From a bacterium (GTDB lineage: Bacteria > Armatimonadota > UBA5829): DNA of 64,000 bases. Positions 35,423 to 43,644 of this stretch are shown here, piece after piece (the stretch's first letter is position 1; each line of letters opens with the position of its first letter). Location: the NCBI GenBank assembly GCA_021372295.1, contig JAJFUS010000033.1, positions 50,646 through 114,645 of the forward strand, given 5' to 3'. A program made the position numbers and the translations under genes. The notes below the pieces were generated by a model. It saw nothing but the letters and a program-made list of their open reading frames with translations. It was not told where the DNA came from and searched no databases.

Positions 35423-36427
35423 TCAAACGGCGAATGTATCCATACGATGACCCATCAACAACTGGACATACTGAGCCCGCTCGAAAGCGTAGGGATCGCC
35501 AATATTTCGGCGGTTCAGCTCGCCTCTAAAATCCTCTAAATCGCCGTATCCATGAGAATCCATCCAGCCGGCAAGATCGTTGTTCATCTCACTAATTCGA
35601 CCAAGTCCATTCTGGTAGAGCGTCGAAACACACTGCACGGCTTTCGCTCCGGCCAGAATGTGCCGGATTACGTCCTTGCCTGTGTGAACACCAGTGCTGG
35701 CGGCCAGATCAACATCCAGCGCACTCGACAAAATACCGATCCACCTCAACGGCAATCGAGTATCCTCCTGCCTGCTGAGATCTAAACTAATGTCGGCGCG
35801 CTCGTTGTCTGGATCGATAAATGGCTGATAGAAACGATTGAAGATAACGAGTCCGTCCGCTCCCGATTCCACCACCCTGCGTGCGAAGTTCGCAAGAGAT
35901 GTGTAGAATGGACTCAGCTTCACCGCCACCGGAACCGACACTTCATTCTTAACAGTCGCAATGACATCAAGAGCTTGTTTCTCTATGTCCGAAGAGGTCT
36001 TGTCGGGATTTGTTTCGACGGAGTAGAGGTTCAACTCAAGCGCGTTGCATCCCGCCTCTTCGAGCTGTCTGGCATATCGAACCCACTCACCGACGGATGT
36101 CGCGTTCAAGCTGCCGATAAGAGGCATCGCAACCGCTCTGCGTGCATTCTCGACCCACATTACATGTTCGCGCGGCCCGGCATGCTCCATGTGGGGAAAA
36201 TATGACAGCGCTTCAGGAAACTCCTCGCCGTGAGCACCCAATTCTTCATCGAGTTCTTCCGTTTCCAGCTCGATCTGCTCTTGAAAGAGTGAATGAATAA
36301 CCAGCGCACCTGCTCCGGCATCTTCAGCACGTTTGATGTGTTCGATCTTGCGCGACCACGTCGATGCCCCGACAATCACGGGACTTGCCAGTTCTATCCC
36401 CATGTAGGAAGTGCTTATATCCGCCAC
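35423..36427 (-). CDS. dihydroorotate dehydrogenase-like flavoprotein
   Basis: 334 residues from GTG 36427, which has GGGGGA at the right distance; the TTG at 36442 is inside that site. TIM-barrel FMN enzyme of the DHOD-like family: MGIELASPVIVGAST, LIGSLNATSVGEW, NALELNLYS, VPVAVKLSPFYTSLANFARR, GADGLVIFNRFYQP and a C-terminal GVHTGKDVIRHILAGAKAVQ. It differs from PyrD in that the catalytic Ser/Cys loop is not obvious and a C-terminal helical extension is present. Real substrate unknown. Confidence 0.8.
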   Translation of the reverse strand: MADISTSYMGIELASPVIVGASTWSRKIEHIKRAEDAGAGALVIHSLFQEQIELETEELDEELGAHGEEFPEALSYFPHMEHAGPREHVMWVENARRAVAMPLIGSLNATSVGEWVRYARQLEEAGCNALELNLYSVETNPDKTSSDIEKQALDVIATVKNEVSVPVAVKLSPFYTSLANFARRVVESGADGLVIFNRFYQPFIDPDNERADISLDLSRQEDTRLPLRWIGILSSALDVDLAASTGVHTGKDVIRHILAGAKAVQCVSTLYQNGLGRISEMNNDLAGWMDSHGYGDLEDFRGELNRRNIGDPYAFERAQYVQLLMGHRMDTFAV

Positions 36428-36544
36428 AATATTATCCCCCAATCAGTAATGATTGACGAAATAATACCCTTCCGAACCGGAAAGAAAACAGCGGAGCTAT
36501 TTCCCAGCGCAACCGGCGTCATTCATTGGCACTCGCTCGGGGCA

Positions 36545-36573
36545 TTGTGCGCAAAGCTCATATCGAGTATAAT
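36545..36573 (+). promoter_or_regulatory. sigma-70 promoter of the lipoprotein gene
   Basis: TTGTGC, 17-base spacer, TATAAT. Initiation would be about 50 bases before the TTG start at 36630. Confidence 0.6.
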
Positions 36574-36629
36574 GCTTGTGTCAATATGACGATGCGCCTT
36601 GAGCCATGATGTGATATGGAGGCAACAAA

Positions 36630-37118
36630 TTGTTCGACACCCTGATTCGTCCTAAAAAAATACTCATAACCACTATCGCGACCGCGTCAGTGTGCGCATT
36701 TCTATTCTCCGGCTGTGGAAACAACTCGTCTGATACCGGATCGGCCACCGCGCCACCACCGCCATCGGCTTCCGCGCCGAAAGTGGCTGCAGCCGGCCCA
36801 GCGATATCTGAGAAGCTAAGCTTCGATCAACTTGCGCTGGAGTCTCCGGTGAAAACCGTTACCGACAAAAACGGTTTGACGTTTATGGAGTTCCAATATG
36901 CCGGCAGAGACGGCAAGGTCTACAAGTGCAGACTTCCCAAAGCGATGTCCGAAGGCCAATACGAACCAGATCAATGGGTTCGCACGTTCAATATATACAA
37001 GTTGCCGAAAGTAATAAAGCAAAAGAAGATCATCAAGAAAAACGGACAAGAAGTAAACGATTTCCCGTTTATTGCTCCAAAGCCACAGCAAGAGTCGACA
37101 GGCGCATCTGCTCAATAG
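36630..37118 (+). CDS. small lipoprotein of unknown function
   Basis: 162 residues from TTG 36630 with GGAGG eight bases upstream. The lipobox LFSGC sits at the end of a hydrophobic signal, so the mature protein starts at a lipidated Cys. A Pro/Ser/Ala-rich linker (APPPPSASAP) is followed by a compact domain: FMEFQYAGRDGKVYKCRLPK, EGQYEPDQWVRTFNIYKLPK and a lysine-rich KVIKQKKIIKKNG. It stands alone between divergent and convergent neighbours. I do not recognise a family. Confidence 0.7.
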   Translation: MFDTLIRPKKILITTIATASVCAFLFSGCGNNSSDTGSATAPPPPSASAPKVAAAGPAISEKLSFDQLALESPVKTVTDKNGLTFMEFQYAGRDGKVYKCRLPKAMSEGQYEPDQWVRTFNIYKLPKVIKQKKIIKKNGQEVNDFPFIAPKPQQESTGASAQ

Positions 37119-37182
37119 CGCGCTCTTTGTTAAAATTCACGCAAGACACAAAGTGCGAGTTGTTTTGCGCGCCCAAAAGGGC

Positions 37183-37211
37183 TTGACAAGCAGCCATTTA
37201 CCTGGTATAAT
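37183..37211 (+). promoter_or_regulatory. consensus sigma-70 promoter without a downstream gene
   Basis: Perfect TTGACA, 17-base spacer, perfect TATAAT. The downstream gene (ychF) is on the other strand and ends about 110 bases away. A 16-bp palindrome (37202-37217) covers the -10 box. Confidence 0.75.
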
Positions 37212-37217
37212 TACCAG
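37202..37217. promoter_or_regulatory. palindromic operator over the orphan promoter
   Basis: CTGGTA-TAAT-TACCAG, perfect inverted repeat with 6-bp arms and a 4-bp centre that is part of the -10 box. A repressor bound here would block open-complex formation. Confidence 0.6.
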
Positions 37218-37328
37218 TGCTTCTTTTTCTCCTTTTACTACCTTTGTGGGCTTGGCTGGACGCCCAACGGCCAAGTCATCTTTTGGTTTTGGCAAATCTG
37301 CACGCGCGGGTTTCGCGCCAATAGAGCT

Positions 37329-38417
37329 TCAAACCTTGAACCTTATATACATTACGTCGCCATCCTGAACGACATAATCCTTGCCCTGAAGTTGAATAAT
37401 ACCCTTCTGCTTGGCAGCGTCCCATCCGCCTGCGGCCTCGACATCTTTGAAGTTCGCGACCTCCGCCCGAATAAACCCACGCGCAAGGTCGGAGTGGATC
37501 GTTCCTGCCGCGTCGACCGCTTTTTCGCCTGCGTGAATAGTCCAGGCGCGCACTTCAGGCTCACCCGCCGTCAGAAATGATATCAGACCAAGCGCCTCGT
37601 AACACGCGCGGATCAGCACGTTTCTGGCAGGTTCCTCGACTCCCATTGACTGCAGGAACTCAGCTTCCTCTTCGTCGGCAAGTTGGGACACCTCCATCTC
37701 AATCTCTGCGCACAACTCAATCGCCGGAATGCCCGACTCTTCACATGCTTTGTGAAATGTGATCGTCTGCTCACTTTGAGAACCTAGTTCGCTCTCAGAA
37801 ATGTTGAGCACCGCGATCATTCGTTTGAGGGTCAGAAAGTCGTAGCCGCGAATGATTTTTTCTTCGTCCGAGGCAAACTCGATCGTTTTCAGTGAATTCC
37901 CCTCTTCGAGCGTGGTTTTAATGCGCTCCAAGAGCTCCATCTCGACATTTGCAGGAGTGGCAGCGCCCTTTTTGACTCCGTGAAGCTGCTTTTCCACACG
38001 AGGAATGCGATTTTCTACAAGCTGCAAATCAGCAAGCATCAACTCGTCCTGCAGAGTTTGAAGATCATGGACGGGTGTCGGCGCTTCTCCGCCCGATCCA
38101 GTGTAGCCGCGAACCACATGCACCAAAGCGTCCACCTGGCGAACATCGGCGAAGAAGTCCGACCCAAATTTTGTCCTGCCGTGGTCGGTCGCAATCTTTG
38201 CCGCGCCATCGATAAACTCGATGCTGGCATAAGTTATTTTTTTGGGATGATATTCGTTGACGAAATAATCTACTCGGCTGTCCGGCACGCTCACCACGCC
38301 GATATTGGGCTTGCCCCCCTGACCGTAGCTTTCCTCGACTTTAACCGTGCCCCTTGTGAGCGCCTTAAACAAAGTGGTCTTGCCGGATGACGGCAGTCCC
38401 ACGATTCCTACTCTCAT
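37329..38417 (-). CDS. ychF: ribosome-binding ATPase YchF (EngD/OLA1)
   Basis: 362 residues from ATG 38417, which gives MRVGIVGLPSSGKTTLFKAL; a longer opening lacks homology. Obg-like P-loop at 8-16 (GLPSSGKTT), G2/G3 region PNIGVVSVPDSRVD, IEFIDGAAKI and the TGS domain near the C-terminus (LISFLTAGEPEVRAWTIHAG, GFIRAEVANFKDVEAAGGWD). The NKxE-equivalent motif is altered as usual in YchF, which prefers ATP. Acts on 70S ribosomes and stress responses. Confidence 0.93.
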   Translation of the reverse strand: MRVGIVGLPSSGKTTLFKALTRGTVKVEESYGQGGKPNIGVVSVPDSRVDYFVNEYHPKKITYASIEFIDGAAKIATDHGRTKFGSDFFADVRQVDALVHVVRGYTGSGGEAPTPVHDLQTLQDELMLADLQLVENRIPRVEKQLHGVKKGAATPANVEMELLERIKTTLEEGNSLKTIEFASDEEKIIRGYDFLTLKRMIAVLNISESELGSQSEQTITFHKACEESGIPAIELCAEIEMEVSQLADEEEAEFLQSMGVEEPARNVLIRACYEALGLISFLTAGEPEVRAWTIHAGEKAVDAAGTIHSDLARGFIRAEVANFKDVEAAGGWDAAKQKGIIQLQGKDYVVQDGDVMYIRFKV

Positions 38418-38500
38418 ACAATCCACCTGATTCCAAATTATTGCCTTAGCATTGTAACACATCCGAGGCAATATACGGAACCGTCAGACTTTATTGTGAG

Positions 38501-39445
38501 TCAACGCCGATGAACTCGTCTGGCTCTTAACGGACGAAACCTGAAAGCGGGCCGCCTGCGTATCTCGGTGTCAGGTTTACTTATTTCGTTGATTGTGTCC
38601 GGCTCGATGTGGGTCACAACTGTGGTGTTAGGCAGTCTTGCCCGCATCTTGTTTTCGATTTTTTGAGCAATATTGTGCGCCTCCATTACCGGCATCGCAG
38701 CTGGCACGATCAGGTGGAAGTCTATTTCGCGCGCCGAACCGGACTTGCGCGTCCTCAGCTTGTGATAACCCACAACTTTCGGCGTGCCCATCACAGCTTC
38801 CTCCAGTATGCGGATTTCTTCAGTGGGCAACCGCCTGTCCAAAAGCATATTGGCCGATTCTCTGGTTAACGAATACGCCACCCACAGAATAGTCGCGGCG
38901 ACCCCGAGAGCTACGATTGGGTCGACAATCTGCAGGCCGCTGAACTCGATCAGGATCAGCCCCGCAAACACGCCGAGACACGTCCAGACGTCTGTCGTGA
39001 GATGATAGGCGTCGGCTCGAATGGCTGCCGAATCGGTCTCACGCGACACCCTCAGAAGATATCGCGACACGAATACATCCACCAATGCTGTAATCCCCAT
39101 CACGACCAACCCCAACGGAACCGACTCCAGCGGCCTTGGATTTACGATTTTACGGATTGCCTCATAGATAATATAGATAGCCGCGCCGAATATCAACAGC
39201 GCCTGAACAGCCGCGGAGATGTTCTCGATCTTGCCGTGACCGTAAGGATGCTCGTCGTCTGCAGGAACTCCTGAAGCTCGCACACTCAGAAGCGCAATAA
39301 GCGACGCAACCAAGTCATTTAGCGAATCGGCGGCAGCGGATATGATACTGATCGAACCGGTAAGCACACCCACGACCAGCTTCATCACCAAAAGCGACAC
39401 ATTCGATATTACAGATACAGACGCAGCCTTGACTTTGCGATCCAT
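38501..39445 (-). CDS. cation diffusion facilitator (CDF) transporter
   Basis: 314 residues. Six transmembrane helices in the first 210 residues; metal-site histidine/aspartate pairs lie in SAAADSLNDLVAS, DDEHPYGHGKIE (HP-x-x-GHG loop) and AIRADAYHLTTDVWTCLGVF. A C-terminal cytoplasmic domain (VGYHKLRTRKSGSAREIDFH, NTTVVTHIEPD) is present. Exports divalent metals such as Zn, Fe, Mn or Cd against protons. Divergent from the amidohydrolase. Confidence 0.92.
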   Translation of the reverse strand: MDRKVKAASVSVISNVSLLVMKLVVGVLTGSISIISAAADSLNDLVASLIALLSVRASGVPADDEHPYGHGKIENISAAVQALLIFGAAIYIIYEAIRKIVNPRPLESVPLGLVVMGITALVDVFVSRYLLRVSRETDSAAIRADAYHLTTDVWTCLGVFAGLILIEFSGLQIVDPIVALGVAATILWVAYSLTRESANMLLDRRLPTEEIRILEEAVMGTPKVVGYHKLRTRKSGSAREIDFHLIVPAAMPVMEAHNIAQKIENKMRARLPNTTVVTHIEPDTINEISKPDTEIRRRPAFRFRPLRARRVHRR

Positions 39446-39461
39446 AAATCACATCCGTTCG

Positions 39462-39491
39462 TATGGGATTCACTATTTCAGTGTTCCCATA
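39462..39491. promoter_or_regulatory. nested inverted repeat between divergent CDF and amidohydrolase genes
   Basis: Outer arms TATGGGA / TCCCATA enclose inner arms CACT / AGTG. The right arm runs into TATACT, a possible -10 box for the amidohydrolase. Placement in the 85-bp divergent gap suggests an operator. Confidence 0.4.
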
Positions 39492-39530
39492 TACTCGAAG
39501 GAAAAGACCACCACTGTGAATAATCCAGAG

Positions 39531-40802
39531 ATGAACATGATATACAAGGCGTCCCACATACTCACGATGACCGGCGATACGATAGCAGACAGCGCAGTGC
39601 TGGTTCGCGACGGCGGTATATGCGACATTGGCAGCAATCTGGCCGCAGCCTACCCTGACGAGCCTGTTCGCGATCTCGGCAAATGTGCCCTGATGCCGGG
39701 GTTTGTAAACGCGCACTCGCACATCGACTACACGATGCAGCGAAACCGGCACGACGCACTAAATCTTTGGGATTGGATCGATAACTTAGGCTGCCGGACA
39801 GGCTGTTTTCCCGACTATGACCTCGCACTGCAATCGGCAATTCTCGGAGCAACAGAATGTGCGCGCTCGGGCATTACTTGCCTTGGCGACTCAACGTTCA
39901 CCGGAGCCGCAGCCGAGGCAATGAGTAAAGTCGGGCTGAGGGGAATTGCTTACCTGGAGCTTTTCGGCCAGAGTATGGGCAACAACTATGAACAAGATTT
40001 CATTACCAAGCTAAACACTGCCCGTGATATACAATCTCGAATTTCGGCGCTGGTGCGCATCGGACTGTCTCCACATGCCGTGTATACGTCGAACCAGGAA
40101 GTGTTAAAGTTATGCGCCGATTCTTGTGCTATATCAGACATTCCAATCGCACTTCACCTGGCGGAGACATGGGCAGAAGCCGATTATACTCTTAAGGGCA
40201 CCGGCCCAATCGCACAATGGCGCGCACGCATGGATAGGCCACCTATGATCACCGGCTTATCCCCGACACAGACCATTTATGAAGCCGGATTGCTGAGAAA
40301 AGGCGTATGCCTCGCTCACTGCGTGCACGTTACCGATGACGAGATCGACCTTATCGCGCATTCAGAGGCAAGCGTGGCGCACTGTCCACGTTCCAACGCA
40401 TATCTGGGTGCCGGAATCGCGCCGATGACTAGGTTCAGATCGGCAGGCGCAACAATCGGTCTGGGCACGGACAGCGCCGGGAGCTGCATGCGGCTGGATT
40501 TCTTTGAAGAGATGCGTTTCGCTCTCGGGCTTGCGCGCGCAATCGAGCAGGATGCGGCGGTGACAACGGCGAATGATGTCTTGAGGATGGCTACAATCGG
40601 CGGTGCGGAAACACTGGGACTCGATAAGTGCGTAGGAACAATAGAGGTCGGAAAACGCGCGGATATTGTCGCTGTCGATCTGTCCGATGCGCTTTCTGAA
40701 GAAGACCCGGCACTCGCGATAATGTCGCGTAGTCCGTCTGATGTGAAGCTCGTCCTTGTGGACGGAACCGAGATCGTAACAAAACGGCCGTCCGGCCCGT
40801 AA
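39531..40802 (+). CDS. amidohydrolase of the S-adenosylhomocysteine/guanine deaminase-like family
   Basis: 423 residues from ATG 39531 (GTG 39516 and ATG 39537 are possible). Metal- and substrate-binding residues of the TrzA/Atz/MtaD group are all present: NAHSHIDYT (HxH), IALHLAET (His), LAHCVHV (His) and GLGTDSAGS (Asp). N- and C-terminal beta-sandwich segments (VLVRDGGICDIGSNLAA, VGKRADIVAVDL) flank the barrel. Probably deaminates an adenosine- or purine-type compound. Exact substrate not determined. Nine bases before the next gene. Confidence 0.87.
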   Translation: MNMIYKASHILTMTGDTIADSAVLVRDGGICDIGSNLAAAYPDEPVRDLGKCALMPGFVNAHSHIDYTMQRNRHDALNLWDWIDNLGCRTGCFPDYDLALQSAILGATECARSGITCLGDSTFTGAAAEAMSKVGLRGIAYLELFGQSMGNNYEQDFITKLNTARDIQSRISALVRIGLSPHAVYTSNQEVLKLCADSCAISDIPIALHLAETWAEADYTLKGTGPIAQWRARMDRPPMITGLSPTQTIYEAGLLRKGVCLAHCVHVTDDEIDLIAHSEASVAHCPRSNAYLGAGIAPMTRFRSAGATIGLGTDSAGSCMRLDFFEEMRFALGLARAIEQDAAVTTANDVLRMATIGGAETLGLDKCVGTIEVGKRADIVAVDLSDALSEEDPALAIMSRSPSDVKLVLVDGTEIVTKRPSGP

Positions 40803-40810
40803 AGGAGCTT

Positions 40811-41515
40811 ATGACCTTGGGTAAAGGCAAAAATAAGTTTGTCACGTTCGTGGTGTCGGTTGTAGGCGCGGCGGTCGTCGCGGCTCTCTATTATTTCAAC
40901 AAAAACGCGATAAGCTACAATCAATATCTGGTGGGCAATCTGATCGGGATTTTCTGGATACCGATGCTGTCGATTTTGTTCCTTTTCGGCGAAGAACCGA
41001 GCAGTTTCGGTTTTTCTCTGGGTTCATGGCGGCGAATTTGGATCGTATTGGTGATAGCATTTGCAGCCCTTTTTCCAGTAATGCTCTATGTCAGCCATTG
41101 GCAGGGCTTTCAGAATTACTATCCGTTATTCAAATGGTATCCCGAATTCAAATATAGAGTGTTCGCGGACTATCCCCGACTCAACCCGTTCACGACAGCG
41201 CCGATGACAATGCTTTTTGCCGAAGCCAGTTACGGTATGTATATGTTTTGCTGGGAATTCTTCTTCAGAGGATATTTGCTGTTCGGGCTGCACAGGTCGA
41301 TAGGCTGGTCGGCGATATTGGTTCAGGCGATCGCGTTTGGAATCCTGCACGCTGGAAAGCCCGGAATCGAGATTATTGCATCGTTTGGCGCGGGGGTGAT
41401 TCTAGGTATTATAGCGTTGAATGCAAAGTCGTTTATGCCAGGCTTTGTGTTGCACTGGGTCGCCTCTATCACATTTGACATAATGATTGTCGCAGGGCGT
41501 CCTCATAGTAGTTGA
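40811..41515 (+). CDS. CPBP-family intramembrane metalloprotease
   Basis: 234 residues, about seven transmembrane helices. Motif 1, normally EExxxR, reads WEFFFRG (first Glu replaced by Trp); motif 2 FxxxH is FGILH; a third histidine is in FVLHWVAS. Members cleave membrane proteins, prenylated proteins or bacteriocins and may protect against them. The lost Glu is found in some members and does not by itself exclude activity. Directly follows the amidohydrolase gene. Confidence 0.8.
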   Translation: MTLGKGKNKFVTFVVSVVGAAVVAALYYFNKNAISYNQYLVGNLIGIFWIPMLSILFLFGEEPSSFGFSLGSWRRIWIVLVIAFAALFPVMLYVSHWQGFQNYYPLFKWYPEFKYRVFADYPRLNPFTTAPMTMLFAEASYGMYMFCWEFFFRGYLLFGLHRSIGWSAILVQAIAFGILHAGKPGIEIIASFGAGVILGIIALNAKSFMPGFVLHWVASITFDIMIVAGRPHSS

Positions 41516-41541
41516 CAGATCAAAGCATGGTAGTGTATACT
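41512..41541 (+). promoter_or_regulatory. sigma-70 promoter of the STAS gene
   Basis: TTGACA, 18-base spacer, TATACT. The -35 box overlaps the end of the CPBP gene. The STAS start at 41570 is about 20 bases from the predicted start of transcription. Confidence 0.7.
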
Positions 41542-41569
41542 TTTGAGACTTCGGACAGGAGGAGTTACA

Positions 41570-41926
41570 TTGGAAGGTATCCGTCTGGAAACCGAGTTGA
41601 GAGATATCGAAGGTATGAAAATCCTGGACGTGGCAGGTGAGATCGACGTCTACACAGCGCCGCAGTTTAAGGAAGCAGTTAATTCCGTTCTTTCCGCCGG
41701 TCAGCGGCATCTTATAGTCAACATGGCCAATGTAACCTATATGGACAGCAGCGGTTTCGGCGCGCTGCTCTCCGCCACAAAACGGCTCAGACCTGCCGGC
41801 GGGACAGTTAATCTTGTCAAGTGCAGCGGGGCAATCGACAGAATCCTCAAAATCACCAGGCTCAACACCGTATTTGCCACATTCGACAGCGTTGACGAGG
41901 CGCTGGACGCGGCGAAATCACTTTAG
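41570..41926 (+). CDS. STAS-domain anti-sigma factor antagonist
   Basis: 118 residues from TTG 41570 with GGAGGAG seven bases upstream. Whole protein is one STAS domain like SpoIIAA/RsbV: MKILDVAGEIDVYTAPQFKE, then LIVNMANVTYMDSSGFGALL with the phosphorylatable Ser in DSSG, and NLVKCSGAIDRILKITRLNT. In this family the unphosphorylated form binds an anti-sigma kinase and frees a sigma factor. No RsbW-like kinase or partner sigma is in the window. Confidence 0.93.
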   Translation: MEGIRLETELRDIEGMKILDVAGEIDVYTAPQFKEAVNSVLSAGQRHLIVNMANVTYMDSSGFGALLSATKRLRPAGGTVNLVKCSGAIDRILKITRLNTVFATFDSVDEALDAAKSL

Positions 41927-42017
41927 TATTCTTTAAGTCTGCGTGACTGTCCTTATTGATGTGACTCCCGTAAAAATCCACAGGGCATAAGGCCGTTGAT
42001 GGCGGGCAAGGTTGGTC

Positions 42018-42044
42018 AAAAACCTGTCATCATTACCGGTTTTT
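42018..42044 (+). terminator. weak AT-rich terminator after the STAS gene
   Basis: AAAAACC / GGTTTTT, 7-bp stem with a 13-nt loop and a T5 tract in the 3' arm. Weak. Confidence 0.35.
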
Positions 42045-42082
42045 AGCCCTAAACTACTGTATCTACCTCATCAAACACCCTC

Positions 42083-42098
42083 TGGTACGGCATTTGCA
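42083..42098 (+). promoter_or_regulatory. sigma-54 promoter of the GH130 gene
   Basis: TGGTACG-N4-TTGCA: -24 box identical to that of the flgB promoter, complete -12 box (TTGCW), exact gap. Initiation about 80 bases before the GTG start at 42190. Confidence 0.7.
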
Positions 42099-42104
42099 CA
42101 ATAC

Positions 42105-42136
42105 TTGACTACCTACTTGAGCAATCAAGCAGTCAA
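42105..42136 (+). promoter_or_regulatory. stem-loop in the GH130 leader
   Basis: TTGACT / AGTCAA enclose CTTGA-GCAA-TCAAG: two nested stems just downstream of the predicted sigma-54 start point. It may act as an RNA element or as a protein-binding palindrome. Confidence 0.45.
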
Positions 42137-42189
42137 CTAAATACAGTACCGACGGGCATATTTGCAGCCCGTTGACAAGGAGGGTAAAC

Positions 42190-43332
42190 GTGACAGTAAG
42201 CTGGAGAACAAGGCTCAGCGTGGAGCGCATCAATCACGGACTTCCGATCATCTCTGCCGATCCGAACGGCTGGGACAACGGATACACCCTCAACCCAACC
42301 GCGGTTCGCCTTGAGAGGTCGCCCGTCAACGACGAACTCATCAGAGGCATACTCGGCGAGTTCGACATGAGCGATCCAAAGCTGCAAGATGGAGTGGTGG
42401 CGGTTTTCTATCGTGGGATACCTCAGGAGGTCGTGGGTCGCCCGACGCTGAGATCGTCTGTAGGACTTGCAGTCTTCACGCCAGACATGCATCTGATTAA
42501 AAGGTTCGCCTACCCGCTTGTGGTTCCTACCGACGACCCGATGGGCTATGACTACAACGGCGTCGAAGACCAGCGAGTCACTCGCATCGGCGACGCATTC
42601 TATATGCTCTACTGCGGTTACAATCCCAACTTGCCGATCGAGCATAATATACATATATGCATGGCCGTCTCAACCGACCTGCTACATTGGACGAAGCTCG
42701 GGCCGGTCTGCGGCAGCGTGAATCGTTATCCGAACAAGGATGGAGTCCTGCTGCCGGAGCCCGTCAACGGGTTGTATTATATGCTGCACAGGCCGATGGT
42801 GGGCGCACAGTCGGACTATAACGTCGCGCTGGCGGTCAGCGATTCGCCGACAGGCGAATGGATCGACCTGGGCACGATCATGAGAGCCGAGCCGGACCCT
42901 CGATATACATGCTTGTGGACCGGCGCGGGCGCATCTCCGATCCCGCTGGGCAATAATCGCTATCTGGCGGACTACCATACCGGCAGTTATTATGCGACCG
43001 GCGAGAGGGATTACGCCTCAGGTTTTGCGATCATCAATTTTAACAGGTTTGATATCGACAACCCAGAATCCATCGTCGAGTGCCGATACCAGAACGTGAT
43101 TGAGCCGGAAACGCCTTACGAGCTTAATTCCCCCTGGCCGCACAGCAAAAATCTAAACTGCGTCTTCTCTGCGGGCAGCTTCGTTTATGGCAACGACGTA
43201 ATATTGCTCTACGGTGGAGCCGACGCCTATGTTTTGGGAGCAAGGTTTGATAAAACTGATCTGGTTGATTTTCTGGAGATATCCGGTTCGACGGAAAACA
43301 ATAATCGGATATCCGCCGTATCCGCAGCCTAG
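42190..43332 (+). CDS. GH130-type beta-mannoside phosphorylase/hydrolase
   Basis: 380 residues from GTG 42190 with AAGGAGG six bases upstream; the TTG at 42172 is inside that region. Five-bladed beta-propeller enzyme: conserved LNPTAVRLE, GVEDQRVTRIGDAFYMLYCG (catalytic Asp in ED), YPNKDGVLLPEPV and LLYGGADAYVLGARF fit GH130. These enzymes cleave beta-1,4- or beta-1,2-mannosides with phosphate. No signal peptide, so cytoplasmic. The family arginines are not all assignable by eye, so phosphorylase or hydrolase cannot be decided. It stands alone with its own sigma-54 promoter. Confidence 0.88.
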   Translation: MTVSWRTRLSVERINHGLPIISADPNGWDNGYTLNPTAVRLERSPVNDELIRGILGEFDMSDPKLQDGVVAVFYRGIPQEVVGRPTLRSSVGLAVFTPDMHLIKRFAYPLVVPTDDPMGYDYNGVEDQRVTRIGDAFYMLYCGYNPNLPIEHNIHICMAVSTDLLHWTKLGPVCGSVNRYPNKDGVLLPEPVNGLYYMLHRPMVGAQSDYNVALAVSDSPTGEWIDLGTIMRAEPDPRYTCLWTGAGASPIPLGNNRYLADYHTGSYYATGERDYASGFAIINFNRFDIDNPESIVECRYQNVIEPETPYELNSPWPHSKNLNCVFSAGSFVYGNDVILLYGGADAYVLGARFDKTDLVDFLEISGSTENNNRISAVSAA

Positions 43333-43644
43333 TGTTCATATAACTGAGTCTTGTGTGTTTTTGATTTGGGGCTCTGCCCCAAACCCTGCAAGAGACTCTG
43401 TCTCTTGACTCTGCAAGGAAACCAGGTTTCCTTGACCTTCTGACCCGAACTTGATTATCCCACTCAAGGGGATAATCAAGTTCGATACGGTGTCTGGGGA
43501 CGCGTCCCCAGCGCAGGTTCAGGGGCGCGGAGCCTTCTGATGGAAGCCTGAGGGTAAAGCCCTCAGATAAAAACTTACAAGTCTAGATTTCAACAACGCT
43601 AGCATTTGAATGTTACACCCTCGCTTCTGACCAAAGGCGTACGA
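43333..43644. other. 312-bp gap between GH130 and vWA genes
   Basis: No coding signal. Most of it is a run of perfect hairpins (43365-43566, listed separately). The last 75 bp hold no further recognised element. The two flanking genes are convergent, so the hairpins probably terminate both. Confidence 0.7.
43365..43566. repeat. array of consecutive perfect palindromes
   Basis: In order: TTTGGGG/CCCCAAA (43365-43383), CAAGAGAC/GTCTCTTG (43389-43407), CAAGGAAACC/GGTTTCCTTG (43414-43434), a 16-bp stem beginning CGAACTTGATTATCCC (43446-43484), CTGGGGACG/CGTCCCCAG (43494-43511) and CTGAGGG/CCCTCAG (43548-43566). Each stem is perfect, sequences differ, gaps are 5-12 bp except the last. Similar modular palindromic repeats are known from other bacterial genomes. 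Confidence 0.85.

Larger units (their letters stand above)
37119..37328. other. 210-bp gap with an orphan promoter
   Basis: No ORF with a ribosome site. It holds the sigma-70 promoter and palindrome at 37183-37217, plus GC-rich inverted repeats near 37256-37275 and 37298-37316 (GCGCG/CGCGC). A short non-coding RNA on the plus strand is possible but not shown. Confidence 0.5.

Noticed and set aside
41927..42082. Possible riboswitch (c-di-GMP type) before the GH130 gene
   Set aside because: The sequence lacks the conserved GEMM core, and most of it lies upstream of the predicted sigma-54 start, so it would not be in the transcript.
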